From Streptomyces sp. F63 (lineage in GTDB: Bacteria; Actinomycetota; Actinomycetes; Streptomycetales; Streptomycetaceae): a DNA stretch of 64,000 nt. Numbering within the stretch: position 1 is the first letter of the stretch; each line of letters begins with the position of its first letter. Under the pieces are notes generated by a model. That model searched no databases. It was not told the origin of the DNA and saw nothing but the letters and a program-made list of their open reading frames with translations. The stretch covers positions 186,001 to 250,000 of the forward strand of contig NZ_JAGPXX010000001.1 in the NCBI RefSeq assembly GCF_018070345.1, written 5' to 3'. Positions 25,783-35,208 of the stretch are shown piece by piece. The position numbers and the translations under genes were made by a program.

Positions 25783-25955
25783 CGGAGAGTCCCGCGGCGG
25801 GGCCGCGCCGGGCCGCCCCGGGCCGCGGCAACGGCCGGGACGAGGGCGTTCCACCGGCACGGCGCCGGAGACGGCCGGACGGCAGCCAACGGACCCGGCC
25901 GATGGCGACGAGCGGGCCCGGCCGGACCCGGCCGGCGGGTGGGGCGGCGGGACCG

Positions 25956-26453
25956 CTAGCGCTCCACGGCGCGCACCTCGACCGCCGTGCTGGACAGCGC
26001 GGCCGTCACCCAGATCTCCTCACCGAGCGGCTGCGCCGTCTCGCTCCGGGCCGCGTACTTGACGGGCTGCCCGCCGGCCCGGAGCAGCACCTCTCCGTAG
26101 CCGCCCGGCGGAATGGGCGTCACCACCGAGCCCGGGGTGCCGACCAGGTCGGCGGAGCGGAGCGTCGGCGCGGTCTGGTCCCGCATCAGCGTCCGGCTCA
26201 GCCGGACCACCAGCCAGGCCGTGCCCAGCCCGGCGGCCGTGCCGGCGGCGGTCGCGGTGCCGGGCCCGGCTCCCGTGGTGCCCAGCGTGATGGCACCGCC
26301 GAAGCCGAGCATCGAGATGAACCCGGCCAGGGCCGGCAGCGAGACCATCCCCCCGAAGGCCCCGTCCAGCACCCCGTCCAGCACGCCGTCGAAGACGAAG
26401 GCGAGGACCAGCAGCACCAGCCCCGCCGTGCCGAGCCCCAGAAACCACGCCAT
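25956..26453 (-). CDS. NfeD-like membrane protein with C-terminal OB-type domain
   Basis: A 165-residue protein. Residues 1-85 contain two to three hydrophobic helices ([54 protein letters not shown]). Residues 95-165 form a small beta domain ([22 protein letters not shown] ... EEIWVTA) like the OB fold of NfeD proteins, which accompany flotillin or stomatin genes. It probably supports flotillin in the membrane. A GGAGAGGGGG run serves as the ribosome-binding site. The start was placed at the Met directly before the first helix. Confidence 0.75.
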   Translation of the reverse strand: MAWFLGLGTAGLVLLVLAFVFDGVLDGVLDGAFGGMVSLPALAGFISMLGFGGAITLGTTGAGPGTATAAGTAAGLGTAWLVVRLSRTLMRDQTAPTLRSADLVGTPGSVVTPIPPGGYGEVLLRAGGQPVKYAARSETAQPLGEEIWVTAALSSTAVEVRAVER

Positions 26454-26778
26454 CCGGCCCCCTCTCCCTGCGGGGAGCGGGCCCCTGCACGCCCCGCACT
26501 TGCCGCGTTCCGGGCAGTCTGGCAGCGGGGCGGCCCACGGCGCACTGCCGGGTTCCGGCAATCTTCAGGCCTCCGCGGTGCCGGAGAGCCGCCCCGGCCC
26601 GCGCCGCGACGCCCCGGGCATCACTTCCGGCCCGCGCCCCGGCCCCCACCCGCGTCCGCGTCCGCGTCCGCCCCCCGGAAACCCGGATGGGTGGCGCCGG
26701 GCGCTCCGATACGATATTGACCGCCCGCAGAATCCTTCCTCACTCCGCGCATCCACCTGCAACCCGGGAGCAGCCGCA
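26454..26778. other. Divergent intergenic region, NfeD-like gene / metG
   Basis: About 325 bp. A CCGATACGATATTGACC stretch near 26706-26722 is a plausible metG promoter (TACGAT as -10). CGTCCG repeats occur around 26652-26668. No T-box-like structure could be recognised by eye. Confidence 0.45.
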
Positions 26779-28503
26779 ATGGCTCGACACCTCATCACCA
26801 GCGCCCTTCCGTACATCAACGGGATCAAGCATCTGGGCAACATGGTGGGGTCGATGCTCCCGGCCGATGTGTACGCCCGCTATCTGCGGCAGCGCGGTCA
26901 CGAGGTGCTGTACATCTGCGCCACCGACGAGCACGGCACCCCGGCGGAACTGGCCGCCAAGGAGGCCGGGCTGCCGGTGGACGCGTTCTGCGCCGCGCAG
27001 CACGACGCGCAGAAGGCCGTCTACGACGGCTTCGGCCTGGAGTTCGACTACTTCGGCCGCAGCTCCTCCGAGCAGAACATCGAGATCACCCAGCACTTCG
27101 CGCGCCGTCTGGCGGAGAACGGCTTCATCGAGGAGCGCGCGATCCGCCAGGTGTTCTCCGTCGCCGACGAGCGCTTCCTGCCGGACCGCTACATCGTCGG
27201 CACCTGCCCGCACTGCGGCTACGACAAGGCCCGCGGCGACCAGTGCGAGAACTGCACCCGCGTGCTCGACCCCACCGATCTGATCGAGGCCCGCTCCGCG
27301 ATCAGCGGCAGCGCCGAGCTGGAGGTCCGGGAGACCAAGCACCTCTTCCTGCTCCAGTCGAAGCTGGCCGGTGAGGTCGAGGCGTGGATCGACGCCTGCG
27401 GCGAGGAGTGGCCGACGCTCGCCTCCTCCATCGCCCGCAAGTGGCTGACCGAGGGCCTCCACGACCGCTCGATCACCCGTGACCTCGACTGGGGCGTCCC
27501 GGTCCCGGCCGACACCTGGCCCGAACTGGCCGCCGAGGGCAAGGTCTTCTACGTCTGGTTCGACGCCCCGATCGAGTACATCGGCGCCACCAAGGAGTGG
27601 GCGGACCGCGCGCCCGACGGCGAGGTCCGGGACTGGAAGTCCTGGTGGTACGAGCCGGCGGGCGCGGACAACGTCCGCTACACCGAGTTCATGGCCAAGG
27701 ACAACGTCCCGTTCCACACGGTGATGTTCCCGGCCACCCAGCTCGGCACCCGCGAGCCGTGGAAGAAGGTCGACTACGTCAAGGCCTTCAACTGGCTGAA
27801 CTACTACGGCGGGAAGTTCTCCACCTCCCAGCGGCGCGGGGTCTTCACCGACGCCGCCCTGGAACTGCTGCCGGCCGACTACTGGCGCTACTTCCTGATG
27901 GCGAACGCACCGGAGTCGGACGACACGTCCTTCTCCTGGGAGCTGTTCTCCTCGGTCGTCAACAAGGACCTCGCCGACACCCTCGGCAACTTCGTCAACC
28001 GGGTGCTCTCCTTCTCCCGCAAGCGCTTCGGCGACACCGTCCCGGCGGGCGCGGAGGCCGGCGAGGCCGAGCGGAAGCTGGGCCGGGAGATCGCGGGCCT
28101 GCTCGCCGAGTACGAGCGGCAGATGGAGGCCCTGCAGTTCCGCAAGGCGGCGCAGGCGCTGCGCGCGCTGTGGAGCGCGGGCAACTCCTATCTGGAGGAG
28201 AAGGCCCCCTGGCTGGAGATCAAGACCGACCAGGACGCGGCCGCGCTCACCCTCCGTACCGCCATGAACCTGATCCATCTCTACGCGGTGGTCTCCGAGC
28301 CGTTCATCCCGGCCTCGGCGCAGGCCCTGCGCGCCGCGTTCGCCCTGGCGGACGACACCGCCGCCTGGGTCACGGCGGAGGAGGCCGCGGCACTGGCCTC
28401 CGTCCCGGCCGGCACGGCGTTCACCGTCCCGCCCGTCCTCTTCGCCAAGATCACCGAGGACGACCTGGCGGCCTACCGCGAGCGCTTCGGCGGCGAGGAG
28501 TAG
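26779..28503 (+). CDS. metG: Methionyl-tRNA synthetase
   Basis: A 574-residue class I aminoacyl-tRNA synthetase charging tRNA-Met. The HIGH-type motif is HLGN (18-21) and the KMSKS-type motif is KFSTSQ at Lys346. The zinc knuckle CPHC...CENC lies around residues 144-162, and the anticodon-binding helical domain fills the C-terminal third, including [14 protein letters not shown]. It lacks a C-terminal tRNA-binding extension, as is usual in actinobacteria. The ribosome-binding site is weak (CGGGAGCAGCC). A hairpin follows the stop. Confidence 0.97.
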   Translation: MARHLITSALPYINGIKHLGNMVGSMLPADVYARYLRQRGHEVLYICATDEHGTPAELAAKEAGLPVDAFCAAQHDAQKAVYDGFGLEFDYFGRSSSEQNIEITQHFARRLAENGFIEERAIRQVFSVADERFLPDRYIVGTCPHCGYDKARGDQCENCTRVLDPTDLIEARSAISGSAELEVRETKHLFLLQSKLAGEVEAWIDACGEEWPTLASSIARKWLTEGLHDRSITRDLDWGVPVPADTWPELAAEGKVFYVWFDAPIEYIGATKEWADRAPDGEVRDWKSWWYEPAGADNVRYTEFMAKDNVPFHTVMFPATQLGTREPWKKVDYVKAFNWLNYYGGKFSTSQRRGVFTDAALELLPADYWRYFLMANAPESDDTSFSWELFSSVVNKDLADTLGNFVNRVLSFSRKRFGDTVPAGAEAGEAERKLGREIAGLLAEYERQMEALQFRKAAQALRALWSAGNSYLEEKAPWLEIKTDQDAAALTLRTAMNLIHLYAVVSEPFIPASAQALRAAFALADDTAAWVTAEEAAALASVPAGTAFTVPPVLFAKITEDDLAAYRERFGGEE

Positions 28504-28518
28504 CCCACACGGTTCGCG

Positions 28519-28554
28519 GACGGGCCGCGGAGGAACTGCCCTCAGCGGCCCGTC
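28519..28554 (+). terminator. Hairpin after metG
   Basis: GACGGGCCGC (28519-28528) and GCGGCCCGTC (28545-28554) pair perfectly around a 16-nt loop. AT-rich bases follow (GGCATATTTCG). It separates metG from the convergent vapC. Confidence 0.6.
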
Positions 28555-28578
28555 GGCATATTTCGCCGGTGCGGCGTG

Positions 28579-28971
28579 TCAGGTGATGAGTTCCACGATG
28601 CACCGCGCGCCGGACCCCCGCGCGAGCCGCCCGTCACCGGTCACGAGCGGCACGGTGAGATGCTCGGCCAGCGCCACGTATGCGGCGTCGTACGGCGTGT
28701 AGTTGTTGCGCAGTTCCCACATCCTCGGAATCAGGTGCTCGCAGGGCACCCGCTCGATGGGCAGGTCGGGCAGCACGCGCACCGCCCGCTCGGCGACTTC
28801 CACGTCGACTTTCCGGGCCCGCAGGAGGTTCCGCAGGGTGTTGAGTGCTTCGTAGTCGATCACCCCGGGGGCGACCAGCCGCTCACCGGACATCCGGGCC
28901 ATGCAGGCCTTGCCCGCCGGACCGGCGTCGATGAGGGACGAGATCAGTACGGAGTTGTCAACGACGATCAT
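28579..28971 (-). CDS. vapC: VapC-type PIN-domain toxin
   Basis: A 130-residue PIN ribonuclease. Acidic residues of the catalytic pocket are present: Asp5 in IVVDNSVL, Glu in DYEALNTL near 41, Asp in TPYDAAYVALAE near 93 and Asp in VTGDGRLA near 110. Length and layout are typical of VapC. Its start overlaps the stop of the antitoxin gene by 4 bp (ATGA), so the pair is translationally coupled. Released toxin would cleave RNA, often tRNA or rRNA; the target here is unknown. Confidence 0.92.
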   Translation of the reverse strand: MIVVDNSVLISSLIDAGPAGKACMARMSGERLVAPGVIDYEALNTLRNLLRARKVDVEVAERAVRVLPDLPIERVPCEHLIPRMWELRNNYTPYDAAYVALAEHLTVPLVTGDGRLARGSGARCIVELIT

Positions 28972-29195
28972 TCGCCCCGGCCTTCACGCTGTGCTTCGAC
29001 GACGGCCTCCATCGGGACCTCCCGCACCAGGTCGGCCCGGACCACGGTGAGGATGTCCTCGATCGGCTCCTGCGCCGCCTGGTCCTCCAACATCTTCCGC
29101 AGGTACTCCTGGAGCGATCTCCCGGAGTCCGCGGCGCGCCGGCGCAGTATGGCGTAGGCCTGGTCATCGACGTTTCTGATCTGAACGGTAGCCAT
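28968..29195 (-). CDS. vapB: VapB/FitA-type ribbon-helix-helix antitoxin
   Basis: A 75-residue antitoxin. The N-terminus MATVQIRNVDDQAYAILRRR with SLQEYLRKML is the ribbon-helix-helix DNA-binding fold of FitA-like antitoxins; the acidic, Arg-dotted tail would wrap the toxin. It precedes vapC in the normal order. The start lies inside a CATGCATG palindrome, and two AATAGCGC repeats 22 bp apart lie just upstream, likely sites for autoregulation by the complex. Confidence 0.9.
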   Translation of the reverse strand: MATVQIRNVDDQAYAILRRRAADSGRSLQEYLRKMLEDQAAQEPIEDILTVVRADLVREVPMEAVVEAQREGRGE

Positions 29196-29203
29196 GCATG
29201 CAG

Positions 29204-29233
29204 AATAGCGCGAAATCGACGCCGAAATAGCGC
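29204..29233. promoter_or_regulatory. Candidate VapB operator repeats
   Basis: AATAGCGC occurs at 29204-29211 and 29226-29233, in direct orientation and 22 bp apart (two helical turns), just upstream of the antitoxin start. The second copy sits next to the aspS terminator. Confidence 0.45.
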
Positions 29234-29249
29234 TTCTTGCTCCGAAAAA

Positions 29250-29284
29250 GAGCCCGGGACCGCGCGGAACGCGGTCCCGGGCTC
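29250..29284 (-). terminator. Intrinsic terminator of aspS
   Basis: A perfect 15-bp stem (GAGCCCGGGACCGCG with its complement) and a 5-nt loop are followed on the minus strand by CTTTTTCGG, a proper U-tract. It starts 11 bp after the aspS stop. Confidence 0.9.
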
Positions 29285-29295
29285 CTTACGGCCGC

Positions 29296-31068
29296 CTACC
29301 GCTCCTGCTTCACCTGCGGCTTCCGCAGGCTGAGGTGGAGCTCCCGCAGCCGGGCCTCCTCGACCTCGGTCGGGGCGCCCATCAGCAGGTCCTGGGCGTT
29401 GCCGTTGAGCGGGAAGGCGATGGTCTCGCGGATGTTGGGCTCGTCGGCCAGCAGCATCACCATGCGGTCCACGCCCGGGGCGATGCCGCCGTGCGGCGGG
29501 GCGCCGAACGTGAAGGCGCGGAGCATGCCGCCGAACTCGCGCTCGACGTCCTCCCGGGAGTAGCCGGCGATACCGAAGGCCTCGTACATGATCTCCGGCT
29601 CGTGGTTCCGGATGGCGCCGGAGGACAGCTCCACGCCGTTGCAGACGATGTCGTACTGCCAGGCGAGGATGTCCAGCGGGTCCTTCTCCCTCAGCGCCTC
29701 CAGGCCGCCCTGCGGCATGGAGAAGGGGTTGTGGGAGAACTCGATCTCGCCGGTGTCCTCGTTCTTCTCGAACATGGGGAAGTCGACGATCCAGCAGAAG
29801 CGGAAGACGCCCTCCTCGAAGTGCCCGGCCCGGCGGGCGGCCTCGACCCGGACCGCCCCCATGATCTTGGAGACCTCGTCGAACTCGCCGGCGCCGAAGA
29901 AGACGGCGGTGCCGGGCTTGCCGCCGACCTCGGCGATCAGCTTGTCGGTGTCGTCCTCGGTGAGGAACTTCGCGATCGGGCCGGTGAGCTTCGCGTTCTC
30001 GCCGATCCGGATCCAGGCCAGGCCCTTGGCGCCCTGCTCGACGGCGAACTCGCCCATCTGGTCGAAGAACTTCCGCGGCTGGTCCGCGGTGTCCGGCACG
30101 GCCAGCGCACGGACGTGCTTGCCGGCGAAGGCCTTGAAGCCCGAGTCCGCGAAGATGTGGGAGACGTCGGTCAGCTCCAGCTTGGCGCGCAGGTCCGGCT
30201 TGTCGCTGCCGTACTTGAGCAGCGCCTCCCGGAAGGGGATGCGCGGGAACGGGGAGGTGACCTCGCGGCCCTGCCCGAACTCGGTGAACAGGTCGGTCAT
30301 CACCTTCTCGATGACCCGGAAGACGTCCTCCTGCTCGACGAAGCTCATCTCGATGTCGAGCTGGTAGAACTCGCCCGGCGAGCGGTCGGCGCGGGCGTCC
30401 TCGTCGCGGAAGCAGGGGGCGATCTGGAAGTAGCGGTCGAAGCCCGCGATCATCAGCAGCTGCTTGAACTGCTGCGGGGCCTGCGGCAGCGCGTAGAACT
30501 TGCCGGCGTGCAGCCGGGAGGGGACGAGGAAGTCGCGGGCGCCCTCGGGGGAGGTGGCCGAGAGGATCGGTGTCGCCATGTCCATGAAGCCGAGCGCGGT
30601 CATCTCCCGGCGGAGGAAGGCGATGACCTGGGAGCGCAGCATGATGTTGCGGTGCATGCGCTCGCGGCGGAGGTCGAGGAAGCGGTACTCCAGCCGGCGC
30701 TCCTCGTTCACCCCGTCCTCGGTGTTGATCGTGAAGGGCAGCGGCTCGGCCGCGCCCAGCACCTCGACCGCGTCGACCTCGATCTCGATCTCGCCGGTCG
30801 GCAGGTCCGGGTTGACGTTCTCGGCGCCGCGGGCGCTGACCCGGCCGTCGACACGGACGACGGTCTCCTTGGTCAGCGAGCCCAGCACCTCGTTGGCCGG
30901 CGTACCCGGCCGGGCGACGAGCTGGACCAGGCCGTAGTGGTCGCGGAGATCGACGAAGAGGATGCCGCCCAGATCGCGACGATTGTGCAGCCAGCCGCTC
31001 AGTCGCACCTCGGTGTCGACGTCAGCGGCGCGGAGTTCGCCGCAGGTGTGGGACCGGTACCGATGCAT
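29296..31068 (-). CDS. aspS: Aspartyl-tRNA synthetase
   Basis: A 590-residue class II synthetase. The N-terminal OB anticodon-binding domain ([36 protein letters not shown]) is followed by the catalytic core with motif 2 ([16 protein letters not shown]) and motif 3 ([14 protein letters not shown]). The bacterial-type GAD insertion lies between about residues 290 and 420. It charges tRNA-Asp and, in organisms lacking AsnRS, may also charge tRNA-Asn. Its leader holds an 11-bp direct repeat, GTCGTCGGATC, at 31080-31101. A textbook terminator follows. Confidence 0.97.
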   Translation of the reverse strand: MHRYRSHTCGELRAADVDTEVRLSGWLHNRRDLGGILFVDLRDHYGLVQLVARPGTPANEVLGSLTKETVVRVDGRVSARGAENVNPDLPTGEIEIEVDAVEVLGAAEPLPFTINTEDGVNEERRLEYRFLDLRRERMHRNIMLRSQVIAFLRREMTALGFMDMATPILSATSPEGARDFLVPSRLHAGKFYALPQAPQQFKQLLMIAGFDRYFQIAPCFRDEDARADRSPGEFYQLDIEMSFVEQEDVFRVIEKVMTDLFTEFGQGREVTSPFPRIPFREALLKYGSDKPDLRAKLELTDVSHIFADSGFKAFAGKHVRALAVPDTADQPRKFFDQMGEFAVEQGAKGLAWIRIGENAKLTGPIAKFLTEDDTDKLIAEVGGKPGTAVFFGAGEFDEVSKIMGAVRVEAARRAGHFEEGVFRFCWIVDFPMFEKNEDTGEIEFSHNPFSMPQGGLEALREKDPLDILAWQYDIVCNGVELSSGAIRNHEPEIMYEAFGIAGYSREDVEREFGGMLRAFTFGAPPHGGIAPGVDRMVMLLADEPNIRETIAFPLNGNAQDLLMGAPTEVEEARLRELHLSLRKPQVKQER

Positions 31069-31079
31069 CGCTCATCCAA

Positions 31080-31101
31080 GTCGTCGGATCGTCGTCGGAT
31101 C
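31080..31101. repeat. 11-bp direct repeat in the aspS leader
   Basis: GTCGTCGGATC occurs twice back to back, 12 bp before the aspS start codon on the gene strand. No function is known. Confidence 0.6.
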
Positions 31102-31223
31102 GTGGCTGGCGGGCGGTGGACGCCCGTGGGACGCGGCCCGTCGAGGGCCCCGTCAAGGGTACCGGTAGCCACCTGCCTCACAGCCGGTCGTCATATCGCC
31201 CCGAACCTGCCTAAAGTGATGTA

Positions 31224-33413
31224 ATGCGCTCCGAGGATGTCCTGTCCGCCACCGCGACCGGGCTCTGGCGCTGGGACACCGTCTCGAAGGCCCTGCGGAT
31301 GGACGCCGAGGCGGCCCGGCTGCTGGGCCTGGACGCGGTCGACACCACGCTCTCCCCGGGGGCCACCCGCGCCCGCTTCCACCCCGTGGACTGGGTGGAG
31401 ATGTACGAGGTCGTGAGCCTGGCCCTCGCCGAGGGCAATCTGGCCGAGGTGCTGATGCGGGTGATCGGCGACGACGGCAGGGTGCTCCGCAGGATCCGCG
31501 TCCGCGCACGGCCGCACCGGCACATCGGCCGGGTCACGCTGATCGGCACCGTCCAGGAGCTTCCCGAGGAGCCGCGGCACGCCGACGACGCCGCGGCGCC
31601 TCCCCGGGTCACCGGCGACTGGCGGCGGGCCCGGGAGGCCTTCCTGCTGGACGCCGGGCGGGCGCTGGCCGAGGCCGGGTCCACCTCCGAGGTGCTGCGG
31701 GTGGCCGGGAACCTCTCCATGCCGGGCTTCTCCCCGAACGGCCTCGTCGTCTTCTCCGCCGAGGGGGACTGGCTGAGGATCGTGGGCCACCACGGCGACC
31801 GCCCCGGCGACGAGGAGGCCGCCACCGAGGAGATGCCGCTGGACACCCCCTATCCGGCCGCCGAGGTGGTGCGCACCGGCCGCGCCGTCTATCTCTCCTC
31901 ACCCGAGGAGTTCCGCGAGCGGTACCCCCTCACCTGGCCGTTGGTGTCCCGCTACGGCCTGCAGTCGTGGGCCTACGTCCCGCTGATCACGGCGGGCCGC
32001 ACCACCGGGGCCTGGCTGGCCACCTTCGACCACCGGGTCGCCTTCACCCCCGACGAGCGGTCCATCCTGGCCACCGTGGCCCGGATGCTGGCCCAGGCGC
32101 TCTCCCGGGCCGGCACCCAGGAGTCCCAGCGGGAGCTGACCACGGGACTCCAGCGGGCCATGCTGCCCCAGGCCGCGCCGGAGACCCCGGGGATGACGGT
32201 GGCCGCCCGCTACGTGCCGACCGGCGGAGGGCTCCAGCTCGGCGGCGACTGGTACGACGTGATCCCGCTGCCCTCCGACCGCGTCGCCTTCATCGTCGGG
32301 GACGTCCAGGGCCATGACGTGCGCGCCGCGAGCCTGATGACCCAGTTGCGGATCGCCCTGCGCGCCTACGCCTCCGAGGGACACCGTCCCGATGCCGTGC
32401 TCTCCCGCGCCTCGCGCTTCCTGGCCGGGCTCGCCGACCGGCGGCCGGACGGAGAGGGCGGCGGGGACGATCCGCGCTTCGCCACCATGCTCTACGTCGA
32501 GGCGGACCCGGCGTCCGGGACGCTGGACATCGCCCGGGCCGGCCATCAGGAGCCCGTCACACGGATGAACGACGGCACCATGATGGCCCGGCCCACGACC
32601 GGCGGGCCGCCGCTCGGCGTCTCCCCGGGCGCCGACTATCCGATCACCAAGATCGTCCTGGAGCCGGGGGAGCTGATGATGCTCTTCACCGACGGCCTGC
32701 TGGAGACCGGCGGGCACGATCTCGAGACCGGCTGGCAGCGGCTGCGCGAGGCGATCGAGGAGAATGTCTCGGAGGACATGGAGACCATGGCCGACGGCCT
32801 GATCCAGGCCGTGCACGGCCCGTCCTCCCACTACCGGCCCGGCCCGCTCTCCGACCGGCGCGAGGACGACATCGTGCTGCTGCTGATCTGCCGGAACGGC
32901 CCCGGCTGCGGCGCCCCCGCCCTGTACCCGCCCCGCCGGCTGCGCCGGGCGGTCATGACCATCGCCCAGGCCGAGCCCGAGCGCATCTCGCTGGCCCGCC
33001 GGCAGCTGCGCGAGCTGATGCACGACTGGTCGGATCCGGAGCAGGTCGACTCGGCCGAGCTGATGCTCTCCGAGATGGTCACCAACGTCCTGGTGCACAC
33101 GGACGGTGACGCCCTGGCCGTCGCCGAGATCACCGCGCCGGACGGGGACGGCAGCCTCGGCCGGCGGCTCCGCGTCGACGTGGCGGACAGCAGCGACGAG
33201 CTGCCGCACCGCCGCCGGCCGGGCGAGCTGGCCTCCTCGGGGCGCGGCCTGGTGCTGATGGAGCTGCTCGCCCACGCCTGGGGGGTCGACCCCCGGGGCG
33301 AGGGCAAGAGCACCTGGTTCGAGCTGTTCGAGAACACCGACCCGCCGGGCTCGGGCGATCGTGAGCCGGGCGGGCCGCCGCTCCCCGAGGCCGTCGCGGA
33401 TTTCGCCGCCTGA
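31224..33413 (+). CDS. PAS-GAF-SpoIIE phosphatase with RsbW-like ATPase domain
   Basis: A 729-residue signalling protein. Residues 1-115 look PAS-like. A GAF domain spans about 130-295 (AEVVRTGRAVYLSSPEEF; WAYVPLITAGRTTGAWL). The PP2C/SpoIIE phosphatase spans about 305-560, with the metal-binding aspartates in GGDWYDV, VGDVQGHD and the late REDDIVLLL. An RsbW-like kinase/ATPase domain is at 575-710 (SEMVTNVLVHT; SSGRGLVLMELLAHAWGV). Such proteins set the phosphorylation of anti-anti-sigma factors and so tune alternative sigma factors. Phosphatase and antagonist kinase in one chain is common in Streptomyces. The ATG has no ribosome-binding site, but TAAAGT lies 7 bp upstream, so it may be leaderless. 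Confidence 0.9.
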   Translation: MRSEDVLSATATGLWRWDTVSKALRMDAEAARLLGLDAVDTTLSPGATRARFHPVDWVEMYEVVSLALAEGNLAEVLMRVIGDDGRVLRRIRVRARPHRHIGRVTLIGTVQELPEEPRHADDAAAPPRVTGDWRRAREAFLLDAGRALAEAGSTSEVLRVAGNLSMPGFSPNGLVVFSAEGDWLRIVGHHGDRPGDEEAATEEMPLDTPYPAAEVVRTGRAVYLSSPEEFRERYPLTWPLVSRYGLQSWAYVPLITAGRTTGAWLATFDHRVAFTPDERSILATVARMLAQALSRAGTQESQRELTTGLQRAMLPQAAPETPGMTVAARYVPTGGGLQLGGDWYDVIPLPSDRVAFIVGDVQGHDVRAASLMTQLRIALRAYASEGHRPDAVLSRASRFLAGLADRRPDGEGGGDDPRFATMLYVEADPASGTLDIARAGHQEPVTRMNDGTMMARPTTGGPPLGVSPGADYPITKIVLEPGELMMLFTDGLLETGGHDLETGWQRLREAIEENVSEDMETMADGLIQAVHGPSSHYRPGPLSDRREDDIVLLLICRNGPGCGAPALYPPRRLRRAVMTIAQAEPERISLARRQLRELMHDWSDPEQVDSAELMLSEMVTNVLVHTDGDALAVAEITAPDGDGSLGRRLRVDVADSSDELPHRRRPGELASSGRGLVLMELLAHAWGVDPRGEGKSTWFELFENTDPPGSGDREPGGPPLPEAVADFAA

Positions 33414-33432
33414 CCGGCCGGGGCCGGCGTCC

Positions 33433-34404
33433 TCACAGCCCGCTTCCGGACATCCCGTGCACGGCGGGGATCGTGCCCAGCCGTCCCTTCCGGAAGTCGT
33501 CGAAGGCCTGCTGGAGCTCTTCGCGGGTGTTCATGACGAACGGCCCGTAGTGCGCCATGGGCTCCCGGATCGGCCGGCCGCCGAGCAGGACGACCTCCAG
33601 GTCGGGCGTGGGGGAGTCCTGCTTCCCGTCCGCGCGGACGGTGAGCGAGGAGCCGGCGCCGAAGACGGCGGTCTGGCCCAGGCGGACCGGACGCCGCTCG
33701 GCACCGACCGCCCCGCGGCCCGCGAGGACGTAGGCGAGGCCGTTGAAGTCCTCGCGCCAGGGCAGGGTGAGCTCGGCGCCGGGGGCCAGCGTCGCGTGGA
33801 CCATCGTGATGGGCGTGTGCGTGATGCCCGGCCCCCGGTGGCCGTCCAGTTCACCGGCGATGACCCGCAGCACGGCGCCGCCGTCGGGGGAGGTGAGCAG
33901 CCGCACGCCGCCGCCCCGGATGTCCTGGTAGCGCGGCGGCATCATCTTGTCCCTGGCCGGGAGGTTCACCCACAGCTGGAGCCCGTGGAAGAGTCCGCCG
34001 GACAGGACGAGCCGCTCCGGCGGCGCCTCGATGTGCAGCAGGCCGGCGCCGGCCGTCATCCACTGGGTGTCACCGTTGGTGATGGTGCCGCCACCACCGT
34101 TGGAGTCTCGGTGGTCGAAGACCCCGTCGATGATGTAGGTGACGGTCTCGAAGCCGCGGTGCGGGTGCCACGGAGTGCCTTTCGGCTCCCCGGGCCGGTA
34201 CTCCACCTCACCCATCTGGTCCATCATGATGAACGGGTCCAGGTGCCGGTAATGGATGCCCGCGAAGGCCCGGCGGACGGGGAAGCCCTCGCCCTCGAAA
34301 CCGCTCGGCGCGGTCGTCACGGCGAGCACGGGGCGGGCCACGGCGTCCGCGGGGGCGGCCACGCGCGGCAGGGTCAGGGGGTTCTCGACGGTGATGGCGG
34401 GCAT
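33433..34404 (-). CDS. Pirin family protein
   Basis: A 323-residue bicupin of the pirin family. The N-terminal cupin carries the metal-binding histidines in PWHPHRGFETVTYI and HIEAPP, with conserved neighbours FIMMDQMGEVEY and DTQWMTAGAGLLH. The C-terminal pirin domain includes HATLAPGAELTLPW and the GPFVMNTREELQQAFDDF signature. Some pirins are quercetinases; others affect central metabolism or regulation. No operon partner is evident. AGGAGG lies before the ATG. Confidence 0.92.
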   Translation of the reverse strand: MPAITVENPLTLPRVAAPADAVARPVLAVTTAPSGFEGEGFPVRRAFAGIHYRHLDPFIMMDQMGEVEYRPGEPKGTPWHPHRGFETVTYIIDGVFDHRDSNGGGGTITNGDTQWMTAGAGLLHIEAPPERLVLSGGLFHGLQLWVNLPARDKMMPPRYQDIRGGGVRLLTSPDGGAVLRVIAGELDGHRGPGITHTPITMVHATLAPGAELTLPWREDFNGLAYVLAGRGAVGAERRPVRLGQTAVFGAGSSLTVRADGKQDSPTPDLEVVLLGGRPIREPMAHYGPFVMNTREELQQAFDDFRKGRLGTIPAVHGMSGSGL

Positions 34405-34421
34405 GGGGGCCTCCTCGGGGC

Positions 34422-34438
34422 TTTAGTTGAACAGTAAA
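34422..34438. promoter_or_regulatory. AT-rich dyad before the pirin gene
   Basis: TTTAGTTGAACAGTAAA has TTTA/TAAA ends and a GTTGAAC palindrome inside, 18 bp before the pirin start in an otherwise GC-rich region. It could be a repressor site or part of the promoter. Confidence 0.35.
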
Positions 34439-34595
34439 CAACAACCCGAGGCGCCGCCATTCCCGAGACCGGAACGGACATGACCCGGGCGCCCCTGCCG
34501 GGGAGCATGCCCCACGGACGGCGGCCGCGCGAGACCACCTCCGCCGAGAACCGGGGGAGCGCGGCCGGCGCGCGGCACAGCCGGCCGGACAACCC

Positions 34596-35075
34596 TCAGC
34601 CGTACATCCGGCGCATCGCGAAGTCGACCATCTGCTCGACGGCCTTCGCGTCGAAGACCATCCGGTGCTCCCCCTCCATGTCCAGCACGAAGCCGTAGCC
34701 CGTGGGCAGCAGGTCGAGCACCTCGGCGCCGGTCAGCGTGAAGTACTTCGACTCCTTGCCGGCGTAGCCGCGCAGCTCCTTGAGGGAGGTGAAGAGGGGG
34801 ATCACCGGCTGCTGGGTGCTGTGCAGCGCCAGAAAACCGGGGCCCTCGCCACGCGGGCAGTAGATCTTCGAGGTCGAGAAGACGTGCTGGAAGTCCTCGG
34901 CCGACATCGATCCGGTGGTGAAGGCCCGTACCGCGTCGGCCAGCGAGGGCGGCGACGGCTCGGGGTAGAGCGGCTGGCCCGGCTGGGCGCCGTAGCCGCC
35001 GCGCCCCTGCTGCGGAGGTGGCGGAGGGGCCGCGTAACCCTGCCCGGCGCCCGGGTTCTGGTCATAGCCGTACAT
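34596..35075 (-). CDS. SseB-domain protein
   Basis: A 159-residue protein. The first 45 residues are a Gly/Pro/Gln/Tyr-rich tail (MYGYDQNPGAGQGYAAPPPP). Then follows an SseB-like domain: SLADAVRAFTTGSMSAEDFQ, LALHSTQQPVIPLFTSLKELRGY, LLPTGYGFVLDMEGEHRMVFDA. SseB-type domains occur in secretion-associated and uncharacterised actinobacterial proteins; the role is unknown. Transcription runs away from the acyl-CoA dehydrogenase gene. Confidence 0.8.
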   Translation of the reverse strand: MYGYDQNPGAGQGYAAPPPPPQQGRGGYGAQPGQPLYPEPSPPSLADAVRAFTTGSMSAEDFQHVFSTSKIYCPRGEGPGFLALHSTQQPVIPLFTSLKELRGYAGKESKYFTLTGAEVLDLLPTGYGFVLDMEGEHRMVFDAKAVEQMVDFAMRRMYG

Positions 35076-35208
35076 GCCCCAAAGGGTAACGAGTCACAGT
35101 TGACCGGCTAGGGCTTGCGTCTTATTACTGACGGGTAGCATCATGGCGTGACCACGTTTGGTACGCAGTAGAGGTATGCCGCCTCCCCGAAGCTACGGAG
35201 CCGTCGCC

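Noticed and set aside
28579..29195. Mobile-element origin of vapBC
   Set aside because: No insertion sequence, att site or composition break is visible; the pair sits neatly between metG and aspS terminators.
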